Shown here: positions 21,808 through 32,667 of the stretch, piece after piece | Numbering within the stretch: the stretch's first letter is position 1 | Layout of the letters: the number at the start of each line of letters is the position of its first letter | DNA from: Canna indica | Taxonomy: Eukaryota > Streptophyta > Magnoliopsida > Zingiberales > Cannaceae | DNA length: 64,000 nucleotides | NCBI GenBank assembly: GCA_034359265.1 | Contig: CP136894.1 | Span: 25,698,501-25,762,500, forward strand | Reading direction: 5' to 3' | Made by a program: the position numbers and the translations under genes | The notes under the pieces: model-generated | Database searches by the model: none | What the model was told of the DNA's origin: nothing | Seen by the model: only the letters and a program-made list of their open reading frames with translations

Positions 21808-22989
21808 ATGGCACCCAAGACAAAGCTTCCAAGCTTACCCGATAATCTTTTGACCGCTATAGGCAAGACTCAAACTCCTAGATTTGTAGTGAGAGCTATC
21901 TTACAGTCTCGTCCAGTTAACCTAGGTTACCTAGAGCAATATGACATTAGAGGTAAACTTGCGGCCTTAGGATGGGTAGAGTATATAGGGAAACAAGTAC
22001 TAGTATGTCCCATATTGATAAAAGCGTTTTTCTCCAACCTCGTGATAGATAAGGCTAGATTAGGTGACTCACTAGTTCTCAGATTTGAAATTTTATGAAA
22101 ATCCATAGTAATCACTGAATCAGCCATTAGAGATGCATTTGGGTTTCCTCTGCTAGGAATATCAGTATATAAGATGTCCACACATCACTTTCATGAGGAT
22201 TTTCCTAGTCATGAAGTTGTGTTAGCCATCTGTCCTGAGGGTTATCAGGGGATGCTTCCTACTCAAAGCATCAAATTGTCAACCTCTACTAGGATCATGC
22301 ATCTTATCATTGCCTATAATATTCTTCCTAGAGCAAGATATTATGACGAGGTAACCAATATGAGCACTAGGGTGCTCTTCTTTGCTATGTCCCGCATACC
22401 TATAAACGTTCATGATCTTATGCTTCGCTACATAACGGATGTCCATGTTTCAAAAAAGCAAGCCCTACCCTATGCCTGAGTGATCTCTCACTTTATCTAT
22501 GCTGCTGGGGTAAACAAGTCTAGATTTGAGATAGATCCTGTGCCCAAAGCAATAGATCCATCCTCTCTAAACCGTATGAAAATACTTGAAGATCAGCGCG
22601 GTAAAAGAGTACGGGGGGAACTTATGGAGCACACTGATCATGATATAGACATGGAGGAGGGAGACATTGGTGGAAGCTCATCAACCGGTACTCCCATTGT
22701 GCGTCTGGGTGATCTGGAGCATCATTTTGCTCAGTTTCATATTGACCAGTTAGAATGGAACAGAGGCATGAAAGGACGTCTAGACGAGTACGGTCGCCGG
22801 ATCGATGAGTATGGTCAGATGGTCGATGAGAATGACCGTCGTATGGATGAATACGATCAACGTGTTGACCAGTATGGTCAGAGAGTGGATGAGTACGGTC
22901 GTCGGGTTGATGAGATGTGTGGTCGGGTGGATGAGATGTGGCCATACTATCAGTCGCATCTACCACCTCCACCACCCGAGGATGATTAG
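21808..22989 (+). pseudogene. SV2 second ORF: plant-transposon-protein-like domain with heptad repeat
   Basis: One reading frame of 394 codons runs from ATG (MAPKTKLPSL) to TAG, broken by two TGA codons at 22096 and 22477. The first 225 residues resemble the 'putative plant transposon protein' domain found in many plant retroelements: FFSNLVIDKAR, AIRDAFGFPLLG, then YNILPRARYYDEVTNMS and LPYA before the second stop. The C-terminal part has an acidic linker, eight perfect-length heptads (22777-22944) predicted to form a coiled coil, and a PPPPPPEDD end. Its place between gag and the 3' LTR fits the env-like slot of Sireviruses, although I see no clear transmembrane segment in this frame. Function unknown. 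Both stops fall where related proteins could have Trp (TGG to TGA). Confidence 0.65.
22777..22944 (+). repeat. Eight 21-bp units encoding eight heptads
   Basis: Residues 100-155 of the last open segment are eight consecutive 7-residue units of the form R-[VILM]-D-E-Y-G-[RQ], without any insertion or deletion. In DNA this is eight 21-bp units that differ at several bases. The hydrophobic residue at position 2 and Tyr/Asn/Met at position 5 give a heptad pattern suited to a coiled coil. Confidence 0.9.
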
Positions 22990-23168
22990 TCTCACTGATG
23001 TTTGATGTTATTCATTTTATGGACTTGTATCAACACTACACTTTGCTTGATCTACTTTATATTTGTATTTGAAACTCCATATCTTTAAGTATTATTGGAT
23101 GGTTGAATTACCTATTATATTTGAAACTCCTTATCTATAAGTATCTTGCTATTCTTTTTGATGGATGA

Positions 23169-23424
23169 CAAAAGGGGGAGAGTTAACATGTTTATGTTTA
23201 TGGATTAGCATGATGATAGGGGGAGAGTTAAATATATATATATGCATAATGATAGGGGGAGCACTAAATACAATATGTATGTATACATCATCTTTTAATG
23301 CTCTGATATGCTCTAATATATCCACTTATAAACTCATGCTTCACTAATTGACGAATACATTACATATAAACTTTTTTGTTGCTCTTTATCGTCAATGGTT
23401 TGTCATCATCAAAAAGGGGGAGAT
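23169..23424 (+). promoter_or_regulatory. SV2 polypurine tract cluster
   Basis: GGGGGAG tracts occur near 23174, 23218, 23255 and finally 23411-23424 (AAAAAGGGGGAGAT), the last touching the LTR. The upstream ones are each embedded in GATAGGGGGAG. This multi-tract pattern is diagnostic for Sireviruses. Confidence 0.78.
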
Positions 23425-24790
23425 TGTTGGCCGAAGGTCTTTTCCTTCATGCTTTATTCTCTTCATGACTATTTTGATGATAACAAACCAAATCTATTTA
23501 ACCAAGTTCTTGAAGTATGAAGCTCGCAGGATCGATAAATGACAAGTAAAGTTTCACATCTAGCGACATCGGTCTTGATATGATGACTCACAAAAAATTT
23601 GATGCGTCCACCAGAGATGGCTTGGACAAATCAAAAGAATACATGGAAAGCTTGCCAAGTTGGAGCACACTGAAGGGTGGAACCAGAAAACAAAGCGCAC
23701 AACGAGAAGATCAATAAGAAGTTTTCTAGCCTAGGTTCGGTCGACTAGTCGGTCACCGAATGATGTTAAAAATTGGTAGTAGCCAGTCGACTGAAGATGG
23801 TCAAAAATTGGCAGTAGCCAATTTGGTCGATTGTCTGGTCGACCTAATGTGGCGGAAAATTGGCAGTAGCCAATTCGGTTGACCCGTCGATCGACCGAAG
23901 TGCGCCCAGAAGTGGCAGAATGCCGCTGTCGCTTGGGCGGTCGATCCATCGGTCAACTGATGATCGACCGGCAAGCGATCGAGCATCGGCAACGGGCAAA
24001 AATGCGCCCGTTGACGAGCCCTTTGGTTGGAGGGTTATAAATACCCTCCTCTCTCTCTCTCTCTCTCTCTCTCTCCTGGGTAACTATTGATGCCAATAAA
24101 CCTTAAAGAGTGATCTTTAGCATCCTCCAAGCTTCTCAATTGATCAAATTATTCAAACCTAGCTCTTGATCCCTCATCTTCAAGTGTTCTTCATTGAAGG
24201 GCTCATCAAGGATGCTAGGTTCAAGAAGAAGAGGTGTTTTCATTATGATAAGTTCTCTTCACCTCGTTCTTGTAATAGAGTTGTTTTTTATTTGTTTTTA
24301 CTTAAATTTACTTGAGTTTGTAAGAAGACCTAGTGTGTGGTCTTGTATGTAAGTGGTTACCTTGGTGTATAAGGTGTAAAGCCACTTGTGTAAACTAAGT
24401 TAAGAGTAGGTCTTAGGAATTGAGGTGGGAAAGCTCACTCGGTAGGAAGGCGGGATACTTCCGGGTGTGGAGGTGCCTTCGAGGTGAGTGTAGGGTCTTT
24501 TCGGTGTAAATTCCTTAATTGTAAGCTACTCATAATTTAGTAGATTTGGGTGTGAAATCCTAAGCACGATGCTTAGGTAGTGGAGTAGGCATTGTGGCCG
24601 AACCACTATAAATCCTTGTGTTAGCATTGATAAATTGCTTGTGTTTAAATTGTTTTATTATTGCTTCCGTACTTAGTTGATAAACTTCATTTTGTCTAAG
24701 AAGTCTAAGAAATGATTAAAACTGAATTTAGGCAAAAAGATTAGTAAACACACTATTCACCCTCCCTCTAGTGTGGCCATTTCCCCAACA
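23425..24790 (+). repeat. SV2 3' LTR (complete, 1.37 kb)
   Basis: TGTTGG to CCAACA. It has GTCGAC/GATCGACC palindromes at 23740-23985, TATAAATA at 24036-24043 and immediately after it a (CT)n run of about 28 bp (24048-24076) at the expected transcription start. The 35-nt conserved motif is at 24576-24610. It is followed by a foreign 70-bp LTR tail rather than a target duplication. Confidence 0.88.
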
Positions 24791-24860
24791 TGTATGTGGT
24801 AGGCTTCAGGGTAAGACATAGACCCTGGCCGGTCATGCGACCCCGAGTTGGGGCGTGACA
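24791..24860 (+). repeat. 70-bp tail of a gypsy LTR
   Basis: The sequence ends GAGTTGGGGCGTGACA, and the preceding ACCCTGGCCGGTCATGCGAC is the reverse counterpart of the opening bases of the reversed gypsy LTRs at 32668 and 47786. It bridges the SV2 3' LTR and the SV3 gag with no other sequence, so both of its joints are recombination or deletion points. Confidence 0.75.
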
Positions 24861-26160
24861 TTCCTAAAGACTCAAGGTTTAGGTGTATTTGACATGGTAA
24901 ATACTAAATATATTGAACCTAATAAAAACATGAATGCATGGACCCAAGAACAAATAAATATGTTTGAATAAAATGCTAAAACTATGAATTGCATATTTTG
25001 TTCTTTGAAAAATTGCATCATTGAAAAGGTCATGCATTTTACTTCCGCATTTGATATTTGGGCTTGCTTAAATGTCTTATATGATTATGCTAAAACCAAG
25101 GAGTTAACGACTTTTATTGAAGGTGGTGATGACAATTGTCATCCCTCTAATACTAACATGGTTTTTGAAGCTCAAAGTGTTTCTAGTCAAAGAAGCACTA
25201 AAAGTCGAAAGAGGAAGGTAATTTGATATTTATGCAAAGAAAATGGGCATGTGAAGAAAAATTGCCCTACCTTGTAGAACATGGCAAAGAAGAGGTCAAA
25301 TGCTTCCACACATTCATCTTCATCAAGTGAAGCATTCTCTTGCCATGGCTATGAAGCTAGCATCATGAATCCTAATGATGAGGTATATTCTTCTTCTAGT
25401 CATGATAACAAAAATGGTAGTATTAATTCATCTAGCTCTCAAGATTTGCTTTATTATGAATTAATGGATGAATATAAAAGCATGTATTCCTTGCTTGTTG
25501 AAAAAGATAAACAAAACAAAAAATTGAAGACAGAAAACTTAAGCCTTAGCTCTCAATTACATGATGTAAAATTAGAAAATGATAAGCTAAAAATTAGTAT
25601 CTCTAATCCATGTCATGATACCTTAAGTATTGACACAAAGGATTTGAAAACAAAAAATGACATCTTAAAGAATGAAAATAGCATGTTGAAAACTCAATTG
25701 CATGTTATTCATAAATCCACGAACGATTTGAAAAATGAGGTTATTTTTCTAAATAAGAAAGTTAATAATCTATCTAGTAATTCATCCTCTAAGAATTCTA
25801 GGAATACAAATGTTTGTTCCAAGAATGCTTATGCACATCATGTTTCTCAAGTCAAACATTCTAACATGAAACCTCATGTTCAAAAGAAAAATATTTCCTT
25901 TAAGAATGCTCATGCTCATCATAGTTCACATGTTAAGCATTCTAATGATAGATCTCATGTCCATAGCAAAAATAAAAAGAAATTTAATGGACATTACTTT
26001 TGTTGTGGTATTTTTGGCAATGCTATCAATGATTGCGCATTGAAGAGAAATCTAAGTGTTGCTAGGACACTTTGGATTCCTAGGCAATCTAACCCCTAAG
26101 GACCCAAAGTCATTTGGGTACCAAAAGTTTCATGCTCTCTTGTTGACATTGAAGTTTGAT
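24861..26160 (+). pseudogene. gag: SV3 Gag, 5' truncated with stops
   Basis: It begins mid-domain at FLKTQGLGVFDM and stays in one frame to 26099, with stops at about 24968, 25226, 25276 and 26097. The first zinc knuckle has lost its first Cys to the TGA (then YLCKENGHVKKNC); the second reads YFCCGIFGNAINDC, with its first Cys and its His replaced. The coiled-coil region (25490-25800) is well kept. An extra short repeat of the HAHH/SHVKHSN phrase lengthens the C-terminal part. It is closest to SV2 Gag. It cannot give a full product. Confidence 0.85.
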
Positions 26161-27087
26161 CCAAATGAGAAATGGAATGTTGAAGCTGACGTTGGATCCA
26201 ATCGAGAAATCTCCAAGAGGTTGCAACTTCAAGCCATCAAGATGTCATAGGTATGGAAATTGACATCAAAAGCCTTTGGTATCATCTCCTATACCCTCTT
26301 GCTTAAATTATAGTTGGAGTTTTGATATATGTTTAATATTAGTAGATTTTCCGCTTGTGATAAATTTCAAAAATGTTTTTGATTTTTGATTTCCGGTTTC
26401 TTCGGAGACCTATGTAGCCTATAAAGGGCTAATGTGACCTTGCAGTTCTAAATTGTAGTCTCATTGTGGCCTTCCAGTTTTCAACCAATAGGAAGGGTTT
26501 GAGATCTTACTTTCCAAAATTTTCATATTTTGAGATCTTATGATTCATTTTGGTTTCACGTTTGACATATTTGAAAATCAATCAATGCGATTTAATGAAG
26601 TTGAATTTGGAAAATGTAACTTGGTTTTTCACTTCGCTTCTTAGCTTGATAGCTTGCATGTAGATTTGGTTTCACTTTCTACTAATGAATATTGCCTGCA
26701 AGTTATCAAAAATGTGATGGAAGGCTAGTAGATTGAATTTGAAAAGAAAATAAAAAGTTTGGAAAAAATTTCCAAGAATGAGGTATGATTTTGTTTTTGC
26801 AAAAATCTTAGTATAATACTTGAATACTTTGGCTATAATGACGTCTCAATACTCATGATTGATTTTGCTTGATAAATATATGAAATTTCATGAGTAGGTA
26901 AAATTTTGATACTTAGGCAATTTCATGATGTTGATATTGAATGAAATTTGACTAGGTTGAAATTCATTATTAGAGACCTCATTTTGAGTTGGTACTTGGT
27001 AAGCAAGTTTAGATAGACACATGACATGATTCTAGGAATTTAAACTTGAAAAGTCATGTGTAGATGAACAATGTGATAACTATATCA
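26161..27087 (+). other. SV3 non-coding 3' domain, cut
   Basis: No gene. The conserved block is at 26395-26501; its hairpin is GGTTTC-TTCG-GAGACC, where one T opposite G still pairs in RNA. The domain matches SV6 up to TGATAACTATATCA and then stops at the edge of a reversed gypsy LTR. Confidence 0.7.
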
Positions 27088-28695
27088 ATTGGCTCTTCCA
27101 AGCTAGCCTGTTGGGGCATATGTTCCCCTCACATGCTCGGATCTCCGGGCTATCTCCTTGGGGTATGATCTCTCCGGACCAGTCCGACTTTCAGAATCAG
27201 GCCAACACTATCTCCTTGGGGCACACCTTCCCCACACCAGCGAGGCTTCTGGGAAATGCAACACACACATCACAACATCACACACACAGGTATATACAGA
27301 TATAATGAGCATAATAATGATGTGCACAATAAGTAACAAGGGTATGTCTAGGCATACCTTCACCTCCGCCTCCTCCCGCAATATATCACAACCACATAGG
27401 TACATATACATATATAATGATGCTCAAATCATGAATTCACAGCGTATATAATGAGCATAAAATTTACGTACAACACCTCCAATCATCGTAGGAAAAACAT
27501 GCATGTATAAGAGGTAAACAATGCAACATCTCCTAATTTTTCTACGCGGTTTAGACCCGACCTTAGCCCTCCCTTAGCCATGTACCCTAGGGCCAGCCTT
27601 CCCCTCTATATGAATACTCTAGGGGCATAGAGGGCTCAGCCCTCCTTGGTTTCCCTAAGGGCCGACTTACCCTAAGGTCGTCCTAGGGTTATAGGGTCTC
27701 TAGGTGTCCTTAACTAGGGCACTCAATTCCCTATATATATGTCTCTACAATTTCCCTAAAGTGTAGAAGGATCTAATGTACCCTAAAGTATGTCCCTAAG
27801 GTGTTAAAATCCTCTTATTATTTTTATCCCAAGCTATCCCTAATTGGCCGGCAACCCTAAGGCACCAAAAGGGGTCCTAAGGGGAGCGGCCTACCCTAGT
27901 TCTTCCCCAAAACCCTTCCTTTCCTCAAGATACCCAACCACCACCAAGAACCCTCAACAACCATCAAGATTACACAAAGAATCCATGAAGAATTCAAAGA
28001 GAAGGGGGCAGCACAGCAAAGAAAAGGGGCGGTAAGTGGCCCCGAAAATCACTCCGATAGAATCATTGCGATCACGATAAAAACCTCAACGCGAATATCC
28101 GATTCAATCCACGAAAAACCAAACGAAAATCGTCAAGAAACCCGTGACTTAGGGGAGGCATGGCTGATGGAGAAAAGAGGAGAAAGAAGGCTAATCCACT
28201 CACCTCTTTTGGAGAAAACGGGAAGGAAGAAGAAACTAAGGGTCCACCTACGTTGAACGCCGACGATCTTGTGAAGTCCAGCCCCGGAATCCCTCCTCTT
28301 CCTCTCGGCAGCGCCTATCCTCCTCCTCTCTTGAACCTTGGGTGGTGTGTGGTAAAAACCCCTGGCCACACGCCCCAGGTTCAATTTTTATAGGCTTATA
28401 TTTGGTCCAAATGACCAAAATACCCCCGCTTAACATAACCGACTAAACTAGCCCGTATCTAACTCGTTCTAACTCCGATTTGAGTTCTGATTTAACCATT
28501 GAATTCATCTCGGAACCCTCTATCATAATATCATGCTAAATCACAAAAATAAAATAATTATATTTTTCCTAAATTTTTCTTCATTTAAACGCTTACCCGA
28601 ATTATGTTATGCGACTCTATGCCAATCTGCGCTAACTCGGCCTCACAGTCCCCTGCTAAGGAATAAAATATTATTTAGTATTTTTGGGCATAACA
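27088..28695 (-). repeat. Reversed gypsy LTR, partial
   Basis: On the minus strand it starts TGTTATGCCC (ending at 28695) and runs leftward through a promoter-like TATAAAAA (28386-28393) and a coding-looking leader. The family's other end (TGTCATGCCCC) is absent at 27088, so the LTR is truncated. No adjoining primer site or polypurine tract. ORFs at 28133-28436 have no domain. Confidence 0.62.
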
Positions 28696-29472
28696 ATGTA
28701 GAGCTATTAGAGTTACTTTTAGAGTTATACTTGCAAATAATGGAGTTTATGGCATTTTGAGTTATTACCTTGGTGTTTGTCACATTGATGTTGAATCCTA
28801 CTCAACCTTACAGTAACTTTTCTCTTGTTTTTGACTTAGATCCACAGGCGTCACATGTACGAAGTTAGTTGTTCTAGTGTTAGAGTTAGTGGGGTGCTCT
28901 GGTACCGGTCTTGTATTTGAGCCTTGGTATCCATTTTTGGAGTTTGTTTTTATTTTGGAGAATTCTCTTGTTGCTATTACCTTTCGTTTGGAGTGTATTA
29001 GTTGTAGTTGTCCTTCATTGTTAAACTTTAAATTTCCACTACATTTTGGTTTATATAATTATGAGTTGTTTTTGGTCCTATTATGTCATCCTAATCACTG
29101 GTTACATTATCCTCTTGGGTGGTGTCTACTTCTTAAAGAAGACCTTAGGAGGGGCGTAATAGTAGGTTTTCATAAAAATATACACATAAAATTGTACTTA
29201 CCATACTCAAAACTTAAAAGATGTATTTACCATATATTGACCATATATATCTGATAACAATATGTGTTTTATTATTATTTAACATGAACCAACAATTTTA
29301 AAATTGTAAACTAGTCCCATATCACGACTATATAGAATATTGTGTTGAGCAATATGGTATGATGGGTGTATATACTCGAATCAATTTTAACTGAAGTATT
29401 TCTATTAGGACAATGGTTTGAGCAAATGAATTTGTTGGGCTAGGTTTTCCATCGAATGGATCGATCGTTAGA
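28696..29472 (+). repeat. Long direct repeat, copy 1
   Basis: This pairs with 31218-31997 over about 780 bp, starting ATGTAGAGCTATTAG and ending ATCG-TTAGA. The first 465 bp look like the 3' end of a chromoviral LTR (ending GGAGGGGCGTAATA at 29161), and the remaining 310 bp are flanking DNA present in both copies. Including the flank means the pair arose by duplication of a genomic segment and not by two independent insertions. Confidence 0.72.
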
Positions 29473-30660
29473 TACTGAATAAGAAACAAAGAGGTGAGAA
29501 AGATTAATGTTGCTTTCTTATCTTTAATTTTTAAAATTGAAATGAAGTCATTTACGTTCGTAAAAAGGATGATAGAATGGTTTTGAATTACTATGATACA
29601 CTTCATATTTTTAAAACAATGGATTAATTTTTGATTATTTTTGAAACATATTTAGTAATTAGGCATAGATAGCATGATTATAAAAAAATATTTGTATTTA
29701 GCTAATAATTTAAATTTATTATTACTTTATTTTATTTATTGTGTTGAGCATACAAACTTTATGACTGAATACAATTGTCTCTTTATCAAAGACGATAACA
29801 TACGCGACCATGACAATATAGTGGAGGTGGAATGTACAATGGTGGAAGTAATCCAAGCTTGTTGTCTTGTGGTCTTCCATTGTCAGCAACGTTAGTATGA
29901 TCTTTGAGCAAATTGTCTGAAAGATAGAAACATATATTACAAGAGACATTATCAAAATAAAAATAATCAAGTTAATATAATAGCAATTCTCTAATCAAGT
30001 ATCGAAGCATTGGTTGTGATAGGCAACTTGTAAAAAAGAGCAATTAGAGGTTTCAAAAATTATCATTGAGATGAGATATATAAGTTTTAAATTTAGTAGT
30101 TAACTTATTTCTTATATTTACGGTACAGAGATATCATAAAATATACATTATTTTATAAATGAATGAATAAATATAATAGTTATAAGATTCAAAAAAATTA
30201 CTTACACATTTGTAAAATCAACTCATAATTATTTGTTGGTGATGTAGGAGCAATCTCACTAGTTGCTCCTACTGGAGATAAAATCAATGACATAGATAAG
30301 AAGAAAAAAAATAGTGAGGAGACTTAGAAAAAGGCTCCTGGCATCAATGATGATCAAGTTTTTTGGCTAAAAGAATATTTCTATTTTCAATGACTCATTA
30401 TCCTTCTATTTGTGTAATATAAATATATAATAGTTTTCTTAACGCTAAACAGGCCTTTAAGACGAGGAACATGTTTTATAAGCTTTCAGTTAAAATTTAT
30501 AAAATCTAGTTTTTGTATAAACACAATAATGGCATATGGCAATGTACATACATGGATTGACGTAAATTTGTCAATATAGAGGATATTTTATTAAATTTTT
30601 CAAATGCATATATTTGTATGTTGAATTTTTAAAATTTAGTCTTCTCACATAAACTCATAA
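29473..30660. other. AT-rich unassigned stretch
   Basis: No convincing gene. ORFs at 29674-29895 and 29722-29970 overlap on opposite strands and have no recognisable domain. A short phrase near 30240-30300 could be a decayed exon or transposon piece, but nothing supports it. This is the least repeat-like part of the window. Confidence 0.4.
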
Positions 30661-31682
30661 TATTTATTGAGCTTTGATTCAGTATTATTTCTTGGAATTC
30701 CTTGCATAATTATTTGAATCATGACACGTAACGCTTATCTAGATGGTATATTTATGATCATATTGGCATTATTATGTTGACTATATTGAACATGTCATGT
30801 GCTAGAATTGTGATCATATGTGTTACATTGACTTGTGTTATATTTCTTATGCACTAGGGACATGTGTTATAATAGTGTTTTTAATATTGGCATGATTTTG
30901 TTGCATTCATTAGTGCTCTATTTATTATGATGATATATTTGCGGCCCGTTAGCCTCGTGCTTCGGGCGGGGACATTTTTACGGCCCAATGGACCTAAGGG
31001 AGTGTACGACCAAGAAATATCGGTATTTAATAGATGCGCTGCAGTGTGGGGGCATTGCGCAGTGCCCGCGGGCTATCCTTGGATAGTCGTTCTCTTTGTA
31101 CAAGCGGAATGAAGAGAACCACTATCAGGTACGAGAGTACACAGGGGGAAAGCCATGGTGCTTTTGTCCATACTGCTCTTGATTCACTGATATACTGCAT
31201 ACAAGTGGCATCGATGCATGTAGAGCTATTAGAGTTACTTTTAGAGTTATACTTGCAAATAATGGAGTTCATGGCATTTGGGGTTATTACCTTGGTGTTT
31301 GTCATATTGATGTCGAATCCTACTCAACCTTATGCTGACTTTTCTCTTGTTTTGCCTCAGATCTACAGGTGTCACACGTACGAAGTTAGTTATTCTAGTG
31401 TCAGAGTTAGTGGAGTGCTCTGGTACCGGTCTCGTATTTGAGCCTTGGTATCCATTTTTGGAGTTTGTTTTTATTCAGGAGAATTCTCTTGTTGCTATTA
31501 CCTTTCATTTGGAGTGTATTAGTTGTAGTTGTCCTTCATTGTTAAACTTTAAATTTCCCCTGCATTTTGGTTTATATAATTATGGGTTATTTTTGGTCCT
31601 ATTATGTCATCCTAATCACTGGTTACATTATCCTCTTGGGCGGTGTCTGCTTATTAAAGAAGACCTTAGGAGGGGCGTAACA
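30661..31682 (+). repeat. Gypsy-type LTR 3' portion
   Basis: This is a forward LTR-like stretch ending AGGAGGGGCGTAACA at 31682. Its central GC-richer part (30940-31110) resembles the mid-LTR of the other gypsy elements. The start is not defined. No primer site follows, so 31682 should be an outer (3') LTR edge. The ORFs at 31034-31441 and 31332-31769 overlap in different frames and are not supported. Confidence 0.5.
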
Positions 31683-31997
31683 GTAGGTTTTCATAAAAAC
31701 ATACACATAAAATTGTACTTACCATACTCAAAACATAAAAGATGTATTTACCATATATCGGCCATCTGATAACAATTTGTGTTTTATTATTATTTAACAT
31801 GTTCCAACAATTTTAAAATTGTAAACTATATAGTACCTAAGTTTAGTCCCATATCATGACTATATAGAATATTTCAATGAGCAATATGGTATGATGGGTG
31901 TATATACTTGAATCAGTTTTAACTGAAGTATTCCGATTAGGACAATGGTTTGAGCAAATGAAGTTGATGGGCTACATCGAATGGATCGATAGTTAGA
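31218..31997 (+). repeat. Long direct repeat, copy 2
   Basis: Partner of 28696-29472, same orientation, about 2.5 kb apart. Differences are scattered single bases plus a few short gaps (for example 8 bp missing near 31975). Here the LTR part joins upstream LTR sequence, whereas in copy 1 it is cut by the reversed LTR at 28695. Confidence 0.72.
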
Positions 31998-32667
31998 CCT
32001 TATTAAATGAAGTATGCAAACCTTATTAAATGTTTGAAAACATGTTTTACAACTCAATATTCAAAGAAACAACTCAGTGCATAAACAAGACTCTCTCTAC
32101 ACGACTACGACTACATGACTGCCCGCTACGAGATCTACGACACATCCTGCCCTCTAGCCACACCACGCCATCAAATCGTACCGCACTAGTCAGGCTCTGC
32201 AAAATAAAAATAGTAAAACAATTAGTCCACGAGGAACTCAGTGAGTGGTTCTTCCGAACCTTCACTTAAATCCCCAGTATAATATCATAAATATAACAAT
32301 AAAACATATGCATAAAATTTATACTAGTCATGTCACAATAATCGGCCAGTTGGCCAATCTCTGCGAGTAAATAAACCAACCAAATACGGCTCTACATAAC
32401 AAGTGTCACTCGACCAATATGAGCCTTACCCTACATGAATGGTTCAGCCATACCCGGCCTTCCACTCAGTACAGCACTCGGCCTTACCCGCCTACACAAT
32501 CATTCAAGTAAGCATAGTAGCCACAGCAGATTATTTTTTTCATAAATCCCGCGGCTAGGATGGTTAGCTAATTTCTAGAGCCCCCACCGGGTTAGGCATA
32601 GCTAGTCCCACCCAATAGTCGGGTCTACTGTCAGCGTGGCCTACAGATGGAATCTCAAGACCCCCAC
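31998..32667 (-). repeat. Reversed gypsy LTR fragment next to GY3
   Basis: It parallels 32880-33490 of the GY3 LTR (CGACTACGACTACATG, the GGCTCTGCAAAATAAAAA phrase, GGAACTCAGTGAG), so it is a piece of a related LTR in the same orientation. It ends inside the LTR at 32667, where GY3 begins, so GY3 may have inserted into it. Confidence 0.6.

Larger units (their letters stand above)
12193..24790 (+). mobile_element. SV2: Sirevirus-like element with gag and a second ORF, no pol
   Basis: The order is truncated 5' LTR, tRNA-iMet primer site, intact gag, non-coding stretch, GY2 insertion (15021-20598), non-coding stretch, a second ORF (21808-22989), polypurine cluster, complete 3' LTR. No protease, integrase, RT or RNase H of Ty1/copia type is present. 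Position downstream of gag and upstream of the 3' LTR is where Sireviruses carry their env-like gene. The 5' LTR lacks its first two thirds, so the target duplication cannot be checked. Confidence 0.85.

Noticed and set aside
22622..22975. Antisense ORF with His/Pro/Asp repeats
   Set aside because: Mirror of the 21-bp repeat of the second SV2 ORF, which has the recognisable domain and matches element orientation.
28877..29254. ORF of 125 aa with hydrophobic segments, and its partner at 31332-31769
   Set aside because: It falls inside duplicated LTR-end sequence, continues across the LTR edge, and overlaps other frames. No domain and no start context.
29674..29970. Opposed 73- and 82-aa ORFs in AT-rich DNA
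   Set aside because: Chance frames on both strands of the same low-complexity stretch.
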